From: JAJEDW01 sp963555775
Lineage (GTDB): Bacteria > Acidobacteriota > Terriglobia > 20CM-2-55-15
Direction: 5' to 3'
Length of the DNA stretch: 64,000 bases
Assembly (NCBI GenBank): GCA_963555775.3
Contig: CAUVWY020000009.1
Location: forward strand, 496,001-560,000
This document shows, piece by piece, positions 26,755 to 34,476 of the stretch. Numbering within the stretch: the first letter of the stretch is position 1; each line of letters starts with the position of its first letter. The position numbers and the translations under genes are program-made. The notes under the pieces were generated by a model that was not told where the DNA came from, made no database searches, and saw nothing but the letters and a program-made list of their open reading frames with translations.

Positions 26755-27363
26755 TCAGCTTCCGGTCAACCAGCCGAGCACGACGAATCCGCCGACCAGC
26801 AGCACCAGGGCGATTATCGAAAGGATCTCGAAATATCTTTCAATGAACGCCCGAACCTGCGCTCCGAATGCACGGATCAGAGCGCCGATCAGGAAGAAGC
26901 GCAACGAGCGCGTGACGGCGGATGCAATCAAGAAGGTTCCGAAATCGATGTCGAAGACTCCGGCTGTGATGGTGGCGACCTTGTATGGGATTGGAGTGAG
27001 CCCCGCAATCGCGATTGCCAGCGCATTGTATCGGTCGTAGAGTTCGGCGATGCGATCGTAGTGACCTTCGGCCCCATAAAACCGAACGATCGATTCTCCA
27101 ATCAAGCCATAAAACTCGTGACCGATCAGGTAGCCGGCTGCGCCCCCCAGCACTGAGCCCGCACTTGCGATCAGAGCGAATCGAAACGCGCGAGTGGGAA
27201 TGCCAACGGCGAGCGCGATCAGCAGGATGTCGGGCGGAATCGGAAAGAAGGATGCCTCCGCGAACGCGATCCCAAACAGAGCCCAAGCCGCGTATGGACT
27301 GTCCGCCCACCCAAGAACCCAGTCATAGAGACGTTTTAGCCAGGTTGTGACCGGTCCGAGCAT
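26755..27363 (-). CDS. DedA/YqaA-type VTT-domain membrane protein
   Basis: 202 residues with several membrane segments: AAWALFGIAFAEASFFPIPP (25-44, the F/Y-PxPPD motif), FALIASAGSVLGGAAGYLIG (about 62-81), AIAIAGLTPIPYKVATITAG (about 118-137) and a C-terminal IIALVLLVGGFVVLGWL. The paired E-x-x-x-P-I-P-P and G-x-T-P-I-P-Y-K motifs are those of YqaA/DedA (VTT) proteins, linked to lipid scrambling or transport of polyprenyl-phosphate carriers. Substrate not determinable here. A diverged REP-like palindrome lies just upstream. Confidence 0.85.
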   Translation of the reverse strand: MLGPVTTWLKRLYDWVLGWADSPYAAWALFGIAFAEASFFPIPPDILLIALAVGIPTRAFRFALIASAGSVLGGAAGYLIGHEFYGLIGESIVRFYGAEGHYDRIAELYDRYNALAIAIAGLTPIPYKVATITAGVFDIDFGTFLIASAVTRSLRFFLIGALIRAFGAQVRAFIERYFEILSIIALVLLVGGFVVLGWLTGS

Positions 27364-27385
27364 ATCCGACTGAGGACCTTACCAT

Positions 27386-27419
27386 AACAGTTCGTGGCAG
27401 GACCGCGCCGGGTTTTGCC
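27386..27419. repeat. Diverged REP-like palindrome, copy 4
   Basis: AACAGttCGTGGCAGGACC followed by gcgcc and GGGTTTTGCC resembles the left half of the REP-like element (compare AACAGCCCGTG at 19360 and the CGTGGCAGGACC in 37696-37708), but the right arm has decayed. It sits between the FxsA and DedA genes. Confidence 0.45.
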
Positions 27420-27443
27420 TCCTGCGGATGGGGCCGCTCGCCG

Positions 27444-27839
27444 CTACATGGATATGTGAATCTGCCCGGTCTTGATGCGGTTTCGAATGCGATTCCGAAA
27501 AAATGCCTTCACCGGATAGCGGGTGAAGGGAATCAGAAGCAGGAATCCGGCGATGTCGGTGAGCAGTCCGGGTGTGATCAGAACGACGCCGGCAATCAGA
27601 ACGAGGACGCCATCCAGGAGTTGCTCCGTGGGCATGATACCGGAGTCCAGATCGCGCTGAATGCTCCCGAGGATCCTGAAGCCCTCCATCCGCGCGACGT
27701 AGGCGCCCAAAATTCCCGTGCCGAAAATCAGAAGCAGCGTGTCGAGCGTCCCCAACCGGCGTCCGATCTCGATCAGCAGGGCAAACTCGATGATCGGAAT
27801 GAAGACAAACAGCGACAGCAGAACGGCGAATACGCGCAT
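27444..27839 (-). CDS. fxsA: FxsA family membrane protein
   Basis: 131 residues. The family pattern is clear: VLLSLFVFIPIIEFALLIEI (6-25), then TLLLIFGTGILGAYVARMEG (34-53), the LLDGVLVLIAGVVLITPGLL stretch with TPG-x-x-TD (77-98) and a basic tail. FxsA in E. coli is a cytoplasmic-membrane protein known for relieving F-plasmid exclusion of phage T7; its normal role is unclear. It is transcribed away from the 77-residue gene at 27854, with only 14 bp between starts. Confidence 0.88.
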   Translation of the reverse strand: MRVFAVLLSLFVFIPIIEFALLIEIGRRLGTLDTLLLIFGTGILGAYVARMEGFRILGSIQRDLDSGIMPTEQLLDGVLVLIAGVVLITPGLLTDIAGFLLLIPFTRYPVKAFFRNRIRNRIKTGQIHISM

Positions 27840-27853
27840 TTGTTTATGTTAGC

Positions 27854-28087
27854 ATGACGATTGTGAGGCACTTGACGATCGCAGCGGCGCTCGTCCATTT
27901 CTACTTCCGCGTCGTTCCCGCCGGTTGGTACCGGCGTTTCCCGTTCCTTCCCGTTCCACCTCGAAAGTATCTGAAATGGCGCTTTCAGACCGCATACGGC
28001 CGCCACAACCCCGGAATCCGCGTGGTTGTGGCCGATCTTTGGCAGTTCGGCGGTTGGCTCGCCGATTCGGATAAGGCGGCGCGCTGA
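27854..28087 (+). CDS. Short hypothetical protein coupled to NUDIX
   Basis: 77 residues with an N-terminal hydrophobic patch (LTIAAALVHFYF) and an aromatic, basic middle part (RFPFLPVPPRKYLKWRFQTA). The stop overlaps the NUDIX start (TGATG at 28085-28089), arguing that it is translated. No family recognised. The 14-bp gap to divergent fxsA means its promoter would lie inside fxsA. Confidence 0.5.
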   Translation: MTIVRHLTIAAALVHFYFRVVPAGWYRRFPFLPVPPRKYLKWRFQTAYGRHNPGIRVVVADLWQFGGWLADSDKAAR

Positions 28088-28488
28088 TGGCCGCGGCTTC
28101 GGAGCCAAAGAGAGTGAAGCGTTCGGTCGCGGTTCTGATTCGGCGCGACAGGCAACTGTTGACGTTGCGAAGACCGGATGACGATGACGAACTACCCGGT
28201 GTCTGGGGGCTTCCGGCCGGAAGTTATCGAGGCCGGGAGTCGGTCGATGAGTTGGTTCGGCGCATTGGCCGGGAGAAGCTCGGTGCGAAGCTGAATCCCG
28301 TAAGGCGATTGGCATCCGGACGCCAGGAGCGGCCCGCGTATGTTCTTGAAATGGACGTGATTGAAGCGCGGATGGACGACGAGCCCCGCCGGGGGAAGTG
28401 GAAGTGGGATAGTGCGAAGGTCCTCCAGGGCGGTCGGGACCGAGGCTCGCTGTGTTGTGAACTGGTACTGAGCCTCGAACGGATCTGA
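28087..28488 (+). CDS. NUDIX-fold protein with a degenerate Nudix box
   Basis: 133 residues. The fold is shown by RSVAVLIRRDRQLLTLRRPD (12-31) and the lead-in ELPGVWGLPAGSYRGRES (38-55), typical of Nudix hydrolases. The Nudix box G-x5-E-x7-REUxEExGU here reads GSYRGRESVDELVRRIGREK followed by LG: the first box Glu of REU is Ile and one metal-binding Glu is Lys. It may be inactive or use a shifted metal site. It overlaps the preceding short gene and is convergent with fabH. Confidence 0.7.
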   Translation: MAAASEPKRVKRSVAVLIRRDRQLLTLRRPDDDDELPGVWGLPAGSYRGRESVDELVRRIGREKLGAKLNPVRRLASGRQERPAYVLEMDVIEARMDDEPRRGKWKWDSAKVLQGGRDRGSLCCELVLSLERI

Positions 28489-28515
28489 CGGGCGCCTCTC
28501 CTTTCCGGAGGACGC

Positions 28516-29508
28516 CTATCCACTCCAACGCAGCAGGATGCTTCCCCAGGTGAACCCGGCGCCGAAACTGACCAGTAGAACGAGATCGCCATTCTCGACA
28601 ACTCCGGAATCGGCCGCTTCCGACAGGCAAATCGGAATCGTCGCCGCCGTCGTGTTCGCGAAACGGTCGATGTTGACGGCGACGCGCGACATGTCGATCT
28701 TCAGCTTGTCGGCAGTGGCCTTGATGATTCTAAGGTTGGCCTGATGGGGAACCAGGAGCCCGACGTCGTCCGGCGTGAAGCCGTTTCGTTCCAGAATGGA
28801 TTCGGATACGGCCTGCATTCCGTTGACGGCAAACTTGAAGACGCTTTTTCCACTCTGGTGGACGTAGTGCATCTTGCGCCTTACTGTCTCGTTGGAGGCA
28901 GGATTCAGGCTCCCGCCGCCGGGCATGTACAGATACGGACCACCGCTGCCGTCGCTCCCGAGCATCCAATCCAGGATGCCGTTACCGTCGTTGGATGCCT
29001 CCACAAGGACCGCTCCCGCCCCGTCGCCGAACAGGACGCAGGTGCCCCGGTCTTCGAAGTCGATGATCGAACTCATCACGTCGGCGCCGACCACCAGGAT
29101 CTTCGAATGCTTGCCCGTCTGGATAAATTGCGCCGCGGTCGTCAGCGCGTACAGGAAACCGGAACACGCGCCGGACAGGTCGAATCCCCAGGCGTTCGAT
29201 GCCCCGATCTTTTGCTGAAGGACGCATGCGGTTGAGGGAAACAGCATGTCGGGCGTTACGGTCGCGACGATGATGAGGTCGATCTCGTCCGGCGCGATTC
29301 CACGTTGGGTTAGGACCTTGCGCGATGCCCGAGCGGCGATCTCGCTGGTGGGCGTCCCTTTTTCGACGATCCGGCGTTCACGGATTCCCGTGCGGTCAAT
29401 GATCCACTGGTCATCGGTGTCGACCATTTTCTGAAGATCCGCATTGGTGAGGCGTCCCTCGGGTACATAGTGCGAAACTGCTGTGATCGTTGCTTGTCGT
29501 TCGGGCAA
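28516..29508 (-). CDS. fabH: 3-oxoacyl-[acyl-carrier-protein] synthase III
   Basis: 330 residues. It initiates fatty-acid synthesis by condensing acyl-CoA with malonyl-ACP. The catalytic triad is visible: Cys in DLSGACSGFLYAL (about 112), His in LLVPHQANLRII (about 252) and Asn in FANTTAATIPICL (about 283). The N-terminus MPERQATITAVSHYVPEGRL matches the family only if translation begins at the TTG at 29508, since a TGA lies upstream in frame; AGGA sits just before it. No other fab genes are adjacent, so it stands alone here. Confidence 0.93.
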   Translation of the reverse strand: MPERQATITAVSHYVPEGRLTNADLQKMVDTDDQWIIDRTGIRERRIVEKGTPTSEIAARASRKVLTQRGIAPDEIDLIIVATVTPDMLFPSTACVLQQKIGASNAWGFDLSGACSGFLYALTTAAQFIQTGKHSKILVVGADVMSSIIDFEDRGTCVLFGDGAGAVLVEASNDGNGILDWMLGSDGSGGPYLYMPGGGSLNPASNETVRRKMHYVHQSGKSVFKFAVNGMQAVSESILERNGFTPDDVGLLVPHQANLRIIKATADKLKIDMSRVAVNIDRFANTTAATIPICLSEAADSGVVENGDLVLLVSFGAGFTWGSILLRWSG

Positions 29509-29629
29509 TTCCTGACTTCCTCAACTGTCTGATTATTCTGATATCCTTGTGGATTGGGTGGTGCGCAGGGCGCTTCCATAGGCCGCTAACCGACAGGAAA
29601 CAGAGAAATTAGCACAATCCTGTGTGTGT

Positions 29630-29635
29630 TACAAT
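29630..29635 (+). promoter_or_regulatory. Candidate -10 element for ispH, implying a nearly leaderless transcript
   Basis: TACAAT at 29630-29635, within TGTGTTACAATTACCG, ends 9 bp before the ATG at 29645. A weak TTAGCA lies 15 bp upstream. No Shine-Dalgarno sequence is seen between this box and the ATG, so the mRNA may start within a few bases of the start codon. Confidence 0.35.
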
Positions 29636-29644
29636 TACCGACCG

Positions 29645-30868
29645 ATGACTCAAACTTACTTCCAGAAGGGTTTTGGGTTGCGCTCCGAGGTGCGCCCCGA
29701 ACTGGATTCAAGCTACCGTAGCAGAATCGTCGACAGGATGCGCGAGGATGGTTCCCGGCTGACGGCCGGCGACTTCACCTTTCTTCTGGCTGAGGAATTC
29801 GGTTTTTGCTACGGAGTCGCGCGTGCCGTCGATTATGCCTATGAGACGTTACGAAAGTTTCCGGACAGACGGATCTTTCTGGCCGGCGAAATCATCCACA
29901 ACCGGCACGTGAATCAGGAACTGGAGCGGCTCGGTATCCAGTTTCTGCCGGATGTTGTCGATCCTTCGATCAGGTACAGCGCGGTGTGCGTAGAGGACGT
30001 GGTCATTGTTCCGGCGTTCGGAGTGCCCCAAGCGGATTTGGACACTCTGGAATCCACGGGATGCACCGTCGTGGATACCACCTGCGGTTCGGTTCTGAAT
30101 GTCTGGAAAAACGTCGAGCGGTATTCTTCGATCGGAATTACTTCGATTATCCATGGCAAGCACGAGCACGAAGAAACCCGCGCCACTTTTTCGAGAACGA
30201 CCCTGGTCCCCGACGCCCACTATCTGGTCGTTCGCAACAAGGATGAGACCGCCTGGGTGTGCGATTACATCGTGAACGGCGGGGATCGCTCGGAGTTCCT
30301 CGTTCGGTTCGGCCGGGCGACTTCGCGGGGTTTCGACCCGGATTGCCACCTGGAACGCGTCGGTCTGGCCAACCAGACCACAATGATCAGATCCGAATCG
30401 CTTGAAGTGGCCGAAATGTTCAGACGCGCTTTGACCGAGCGCCATGGGACCAGCGGTATCGGGCACCGGTTTATCGCTTTCGACACCATTTGCAGTGCCA
30501 CCCAGGACCGCCAGGACGCGGTGCGAGCCATGCGGCACATGGGTCTCGACGCGATGATCGTGATCGGCGGCTACAACAGTTCGAACACGAACAATCTGGC
30601 CCGGATCGCTGGGACGTTCACGCAATCCTTCCACATTCAGGATGCCACCGGGATCGCGAGTGCCCACGAGATCTGCCACAAGCTTCCAGGCGAGAAGGAA
30701 GAGACGCGAACCATCGGCTGGCTGGCGCCTGGACCATTCAAGATCGGGTTGACCGCCGGAGCGTCGACGCCGGACAATCACATCGGTCAGGCCATTGAGC
30801 GAATTGTCGGATTTCGCGATTCAAGTGCACTTTTGCAGTTGAAAGAATCTGTCTATGCCGGTAGCTGA
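29645..30868 (+). CDS. ispH: 4-hydroxy-3-methylbut-2-enyl diphosphate reductase, long plant/cyanobacterial type
   Basis: 407 residues from ATG 29645, about 90 longer than E. coli IspH and like the plant/cyanobacterial form. It makes IPP and DMAPP from HMBPP, the last MEP step. The three cluster Cys are in EEFGFCYGVARAVD (about 54), DTTCGSVLNVW (about 145) and DTICSATQDRQDA (about 282); EIIHNRHVN and HGKHEHEE carry substrate-binding His. A GTG 21 bp upstream would add 7 residues inside the putative promoter and is less likely. The end (ESVYAGS) lies in a short duplication shared with the start of the ferredoxin gene 44 bp downstream. Confidence 0.94.
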   Translation: MTQTYFQKGFGLRSEVRPELDSSYRSRIVDRMREDGSRLTAGDFTFLLAEEFGFCYGVARAVDYAYETLRKFPDRRIFLAGEIIHNRHVNQELERLGIQFLPDVVDPSIRYSAVCVEDVVIVPAFGVPQADLDTLESTGCTVVDTTCGSVLNVWKNVERYSSIGITSIIHGKHEHEETRATFSRTTLVPDAHYLVVRNKDETAWVCDYIVNGGDRSEFLVRFGRATSRGFDPDCHLERVGLANQTTMIRSESLEVAEMFRRALTERHGTSGIGHRFIAFDTICSATQDRQDAVRAMRHMGLDAMIVIGGYNSSNTNNLARIAGTFTQSFHIQDATGIASAHEICHKLPGEKEETRTIGWLAPGPFKIGLTAGASTPDNHIGQAIERIVGFRDSSALLQLKESVYAGS

Positions 30869-30930
30869 TCCGTGCGATACAATGGTGCTTTTCCAGTTGA
30901 AGGAATCTGTCTATGCCGGTCGCTAATCCG
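30825..30930 (+). repeat. Tandem duplication (58-bp period) bridging the ispH end and ferredoxin start
   Basis: 30831-30872 and 30889-30930 match at 38 of 42 positions; the core gaatctgtctatgccggt is identical. In the first copy it encodes ESVYAGS-stop of IspH; in the second, in a different frame, it supplies the leader, ATG and first six codons of the ferredoxin. Confidence 0.88.
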
Positions 30931-31311
30931 AAGAAAGTAAATCGTACGGCAATCATTCCCGAGGCTCCGCGCAAGATTACCCGCAAAAAGAAAACCCCCA
31001 AAATCATTGCGGTCGTCAACCCGGACAACTGTACCGGATGCGAAGCCTGTGTGCCGTTCTGCCCCGTGGATTGCATCGAGCATGTGCCGCGCGATCCTTC
31101 CGACAACGTGGGTGTCGTCATGCAGCCGGTTCAGGTTCGCTTCGATGAGTGCATCGGTTGCAAGATCTGCGTGAATGTGTGCGAGCGCATGGCGTGGGAC
31201 GCGATAGCCATGTATCCGACAGCCGACGTCGCCGAATACTTTGGCATCGAACTTCACGAAAAATACGACGAAGCCGTCGCCGCACATTCCGGTCAGCCTG
31301 TCGGCAATTAG
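30913..31311 (+). CDS. 2[4Fe-4S] ferredoxin
   Basis: 132 residues. Two cluster motifs: C40-x2-C43-x2-C46-x3-C50 (with C54 nearby, CTGCEACVPFCPVDC) and C80-x2-C83-x2-C86-x3-C90 (CIGCKICVNVCERM). The second site lacks the usual Pro after its last Cys. A basic 30-residue N-terminal extension (RKITRKKKTPK) precedes the fold. It follows ispH by 44 bp in the same direction, so it is a likely low-potential electron donor to IspH and IspG; that pairing is inferred from position. Its start region derives from a duplication of the ispH 3' end. Confidence 0.88.
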   Translation: MPVANPKKVNRTAIIPEAPRKITRKKKTPKIIAVVNPDNCTGCEACVPFCPVDCIEHVPRDPSDNVGVVMQPVQVRFDECIGCKICVNVCERMAWDAIAMYPTADVAEYFGIELHEKYDEAVAAHSGQPVGN

Positions 31312-31713
31312 ACCGCATTTTTTCAGAGATTTTCGTAGCGGAGAGTCGGCGACGCCGGCAGGATGCCCGCGCTTCCTTCCTCCGTAATGCGCGACTGGAG
31401 CAGGCCAAGCTGTGGTGGCGCAATATTCAATATCAAGGAACTCCTTTGCGGGCAGGATGCCCGCGTTCCCAGGGCGCGCTGCCGCGCACAAGAAAAAGAG
31501 GTCTGCCCGGGGCGCTGAAACATGCTTGGGTATTGAGGAGGCGGAAGGGCACGCATCTTCCTCCCGCGTGCGAACTACCGCGGCTACCACCAACGTCTCG
31601 CGGTGAACAACTTTCAGGTTCGCGGCGCTCGATCCGGCGCGGGGAACGCGCCGCTACGCGCCCGGCGCGAGGAACGCGCCGTGGAACGTGCCGGGGGACG
31701 CCGGTTCCCGAGT
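31312..31713. other. 402-bp intergenic region with short palindromic repeats, no convincing gene
   Basis: Between convergent ferredoxin and YpdA genes. It holds two copies of a palindrome around GCGGGCAGGATGCCCGC (31354-31376, first arm altered, and 31448-31469) and a GC-rich, partly repeated stretch with aacgcgccg-type words (about 31650-31690). All open frames crossing it are short, Arg-rich and lack family features. Confidence 0.6.
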
Positions 31714-32700
31714 TCAAGATTTCAGATTCTTCGATCCCAAGCGTTCGGCAATAGCCCGCATGACGGATTCGCCGTGGAAACGTCCGTTTTCGATGAAGAT
31801 CTCCTTGTGGCGGCGGCCGGAGACAACGGAACCGGCCAGATAGACGCCTGACACGTTGGTCTCGTAGGTGTCGGGGTTGAGAACCGGGAGCAGGATCTCG
31901 GGGTCGTATTCGACGCCGAGTTGATCGAAGAATGTAGTGCTGGGCCGATATCCCGTCAGGGCAAAAACCTGGTGGGCTTCCACCTCGATGATTTTCGATC
32001 CCTGGCGGGCCCGAACGCGATCCGGCAGGATCTCTTCGACCACGGTATCCAGAAACGCCCGAACTTCCTTTCGCTCTATCCGGTTTTCGATATCGGGTTT
32101 GACCCAATACTTCAGCGAAGTTCCCAACTCGGGTTTGCGGTGGATCAGGGTCACGCGCGCACCGGAACGGAACAATTCCAGGGCGGCCTCGGCGGCCGAA
32201 TTCTGTCCGCCGATGACGACCACGTCCCGGTCGAAGAACGAATGAGCTTCAGTGTAGTAATGCGAGACATGGGGGAGATCTTCGCCGGGGATGCCGAGCA
32301 TGTTGGGGTTGTCGTAGTAGCCGGTCGCAATGACGATGTTGCGGGTTTCGTAGGTGTCCAATCCCGTCGTGACGCTGAAAGTGTCTCCGTTGGACGAAAC
32401 GGATTCCACTTCTTCGTATTGATGCACCTTGAGTTCGTGGGTCTGAACTGCACGACGATAGTATTTGAGGGCTTCGATCCGCGTTGGCTTCTCCCCGGTG
32501 CATACCATCGGCAAGTTGCCGATTTCGAGCAACTCCGGCGTCGTGAAGAAAGTCATGTTGGTCGGGAAGCGAAAGATCGAGTTGACCACGCAACCCTTGT
32601 CGATTACCAGGTATCGAAGCCCGAGTTTCCGGGCTTCGAGAGCGGCTGCGAGGCCTGTCGGTCCCGCGCCGACAATCACGACATCGAACGCCTCTTTCAT
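31714..32700 (-). CDS. ypdA: YpdA-type NAD(P)/FAD-dependent disulfide reductase
   Basis: 328 residues from ATG 32700, which overlaps the dapF stop (ATGA). An FAD motif VVIVGAGPTGLAAALEARK (about 8-26) and an NADPH motif VVVIGGQNSAAEAALELF (about 166-183) are clear. There is no CxxC redox pair, and the order and FRFPTNMTFFTTPELLEIG segment match YpdA, the reductase of bacillithiol disulfide. This suggests bacillithiol or a similar thiol in this organism; no bsh genes are in view. Last gene of a seven-gene minus-strand run. Confidence 0.82.
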   Translation of the reverse strand: MKEAFDVVIVGAGPTGLAAALEARKLGLRYLVIDKGCVVNSIFRFPTNMTFFTTPELLEIGNLPMVCTGEKPTRIEALKYYRRAVQTHELKVHQYEEVESVSSNGDTFSVTTGLDTYETRNIVIATGYYDNPNMLGIPGEDLPHVSHYYTEAHSFFDRDVVVIGGQNSAAEAALELFRSGARVTLIHRKPELGTSLKYWVKPDIENRIERKEVRAFLDTVVEEILPDRVRARQGSKIIEVEAHQVFALTGYRPSTTFFDQLGVEYDPEILLPVLNPDTYETNVSGVYLAGSVVSGRRHKEIFIENGRFHGESVMRAIAERLGSKNLKS

Positions 32701-33530
32701 GACTCCGAATCGAAATACCGGCCTTCGGCCACTACACTGGCCGTGGAGATCAGGTTCAGCCGGTTGTCGCCGGATCTCCACTCGACATCGAGGATGCCGT
32801 TTTCGGCATGAACGGTGACGGTCCGCCCGGTCCGATCGTTCAGGATCGATGCGACCGTGGCGCCGCACGAACCGGTGCCTGAAGCGGGCGTCCGGCCCGC
32901 ACCCCGTTCCCAGAACGCGACTTCGATCTCGTTCCGGTTCAGGACATGAATGAACTCGACATTAGTCTTGTTGGGAAACGCCGGGTGGTTCTCGAGTTGC
33001 GGTCCCAATGTGTTGACGATGTTCGAATCGATGGCGTCGACAAACAGGGAGCAGTGCGGATTTCCCGTGGCGCAGGCCGAGACCCGGACGGTTTGGCCGT
33101 CAACCAGGAGAGGGTGGTCCACCACCCGGTCGATGGTCGCTTCCGTCCTGAAAGGGATCCGTTCCGGCTTCAACTCCGGTTGTCCCATATCCGCCGCGTA
33201 TCGCTCCCCGTCCTGCCGCAACGTATAGATGCCCGATACGGTTTCGAGCCGAACCGCGCCATCGGTGGCCCGCCCGGCGTCGCACAGGTAGGCCGCCATG
33301 CATCTCAGTCCATTTCCGGAACATTCGGCTTCGCTGCCGTCGCTATTCACGATCTTGAGCTTCACCGTGCCCGCGGCGGGCTGCCACAAGATCAGTCCGT
33401 CGGCGCCCACGCCCAATCGGCGGTCGCAGATCCGCCGCGCGAGCGCATGGGGGTCCCTGCCGTCGGCGAGGTTTGCCTCGACGAGGATGAAGTCGTTGCC
33501 CAATCCTTGAGTTTTGACGTACGGCAACAT
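32697..33530 (-). CDS. dapF: Diaminopimelate epimerase
   Basis: 277 residues. It interconverts LL- and meso-diaminopimelate for lysine and peptidoglycan synthesis. The two catalytic Cys are in SEAECSGNGLRCMA (C70) and GTGSCGATVAS (about 222). The N-terminus (YVKTQGLGNDFILVE) shows the usual K-x-x-G-x-G-N-D-F motif, and CATGNPHC is present. The stop codon overlaps the ypdA start by ATGA, and the PfkB stop lies 25 bp upstream, so it sits in the middle of a tight operon. Confidence 0.95.
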   Translation of the reverse strand: MLPYVKTQGLGNDFILVEANLADGRDPHALARRICDRRLGVGADGLILWQPAAGTVKLKIVNSDGSEAECSGNGLRCMAAYLCDAGRATDGAVRLETVSGIYTLRQDGERYAADMGQPELKPERIPFRTEATIDRVVDHPLLVDGQTVRVSACATGNPHCSLFVDAIDSNIVNTLGPQLENHPAFPNKTNVEFIHVLNRNEIEVAFWERGAGRTPASGTGSCGATVASILNDRTGRTVTVHAENGILDVEWRSGDNRLNLISTASVVAEGRYFDSES

Positions 33531-33555
33531 CGGCGTCGTCCCGAACCCGCTTCTG

Positions 33556-34476
33556 CTAGAGCGGATCGAAGTGCGTGAGATTCTTGAACTGCTCGAAACG
33601 AGTGTCGATATCGGTCTTGGTCAGCCCGGACAGTTTGTCGAGGCTGAATGCCTCGACATTGAAGGAGGCCATCACAGATCCGAATATGATTGCCTGCCGC
33701 AGGGTGGAGTCCTCGACATCGTCCGCCCGCGCCAGGTGTCCCATCAGCCCGCCTGCAAACGTGTCGCCGGCGCCGGTCGGGTCGAACACTTCTTCGAGCG
33801 GATACGCCGGCGCGCCGAAGATGGAATCCCCGTTGAACATCAACACGCCGTATTCGCCGCGCTTGATGATCAGCCGTTTCGGTCCCATGGCCAGAATCCT
33901 GTTTGCCGCCTGAACCAGGTTTGCTTCACCCGCGAGCATGCGCGCTTCACCGTCGTTGATAACCAACATGTCGATCCGCTGGAGTGTCTTCTTGAGATCG
34001 TCGAGTTTGGCGTCGATCCAGAAGTTCATCGTGTCGCAGGCGACGAGTTTGGGATTCTTCATCTGGTCAAGTACCTTGACCTGGAGTACCGGGTCGATGT
34101 TTCCAAGGAACACGTAATCACAGTTCCTGTAGCTTTCCGGTATTTGCGGCTCGAAGGTCTCAAGCACGTTCAGTTGAGTGTCCAGCGTCTCGGCTTCGTT
34201 CAGTTCGAATCCATACCGCCCTTTCCAGCGAAACGTTTCTCCGGTGGTCTGTATCAGACCCGCCGTGTCGATATTGTGACGTTTGAAGATGGTCTGGTGA
34301 TCTTCGGTAAAGTCCTTTCCGATGACGCTGACCATCTTGACGGGCGAAAAGTAGCTCGCGGATACCGAAAAGTAGGTGACGGAGCCACCCAGAACGTTGG
34401 CGGCTTCGCCGAACGGCGTCTTCACGGAGTCGAACGCGACCGAACCCACAACAAGAATAGAACTCATGCTCCTCAC
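33556..34476 (-). CDS. PfkB-family sugar kinase
   Basis: 306 residues. PfkB signatures: N-terminal SILVVGSVAFDSVKTPFGEA with a GG motif (NVLGGSVTYFSVSA, about 28-41), and the C-terminal ATP/catalytic motif DPTGAGDTFAGGLMGH (about 241-256) with catalytic Asp. Start: GTG at 34476 overlaps the upstream stop (GTGA), suggesting coupling; the ATG at 34467 is an alternative. The family phosphorylates ribose, fructose-phosphate, adenosine or related sugars. The neighbouring MTA phosphorylase hints at nucleoside or methylthioribose metabolism, but substrate is not determined. Confidence 0.85.
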   Translation of the reverse strand: MRSMSSILVVGSVAFDSVKTPFGEAANVLGGSVTYFSVSASYFSPVKMVSVIGKDFTEDHQTIFKRHNIDTAGLIQTTGETFRWKGRYGFELNEAETLDTQLNVLETFEPQIPESYRNCDYVFLGNIDPVLQVKVLDQMKNPKLVACDTMNFWIDAKLDDLKKTLQRIDMLVINDGEARMLAGEANLVQAANRILAMGPKRLIIKRGEYGVLMFNGDSIFGAPAYPLEEVFDPTGAGDTFAGGLMGHLARADDVEDSTLRQAIIFGSVMASFNVEAFSLDKLSGLTKTDIDTRFEQFKNLTHFDPL

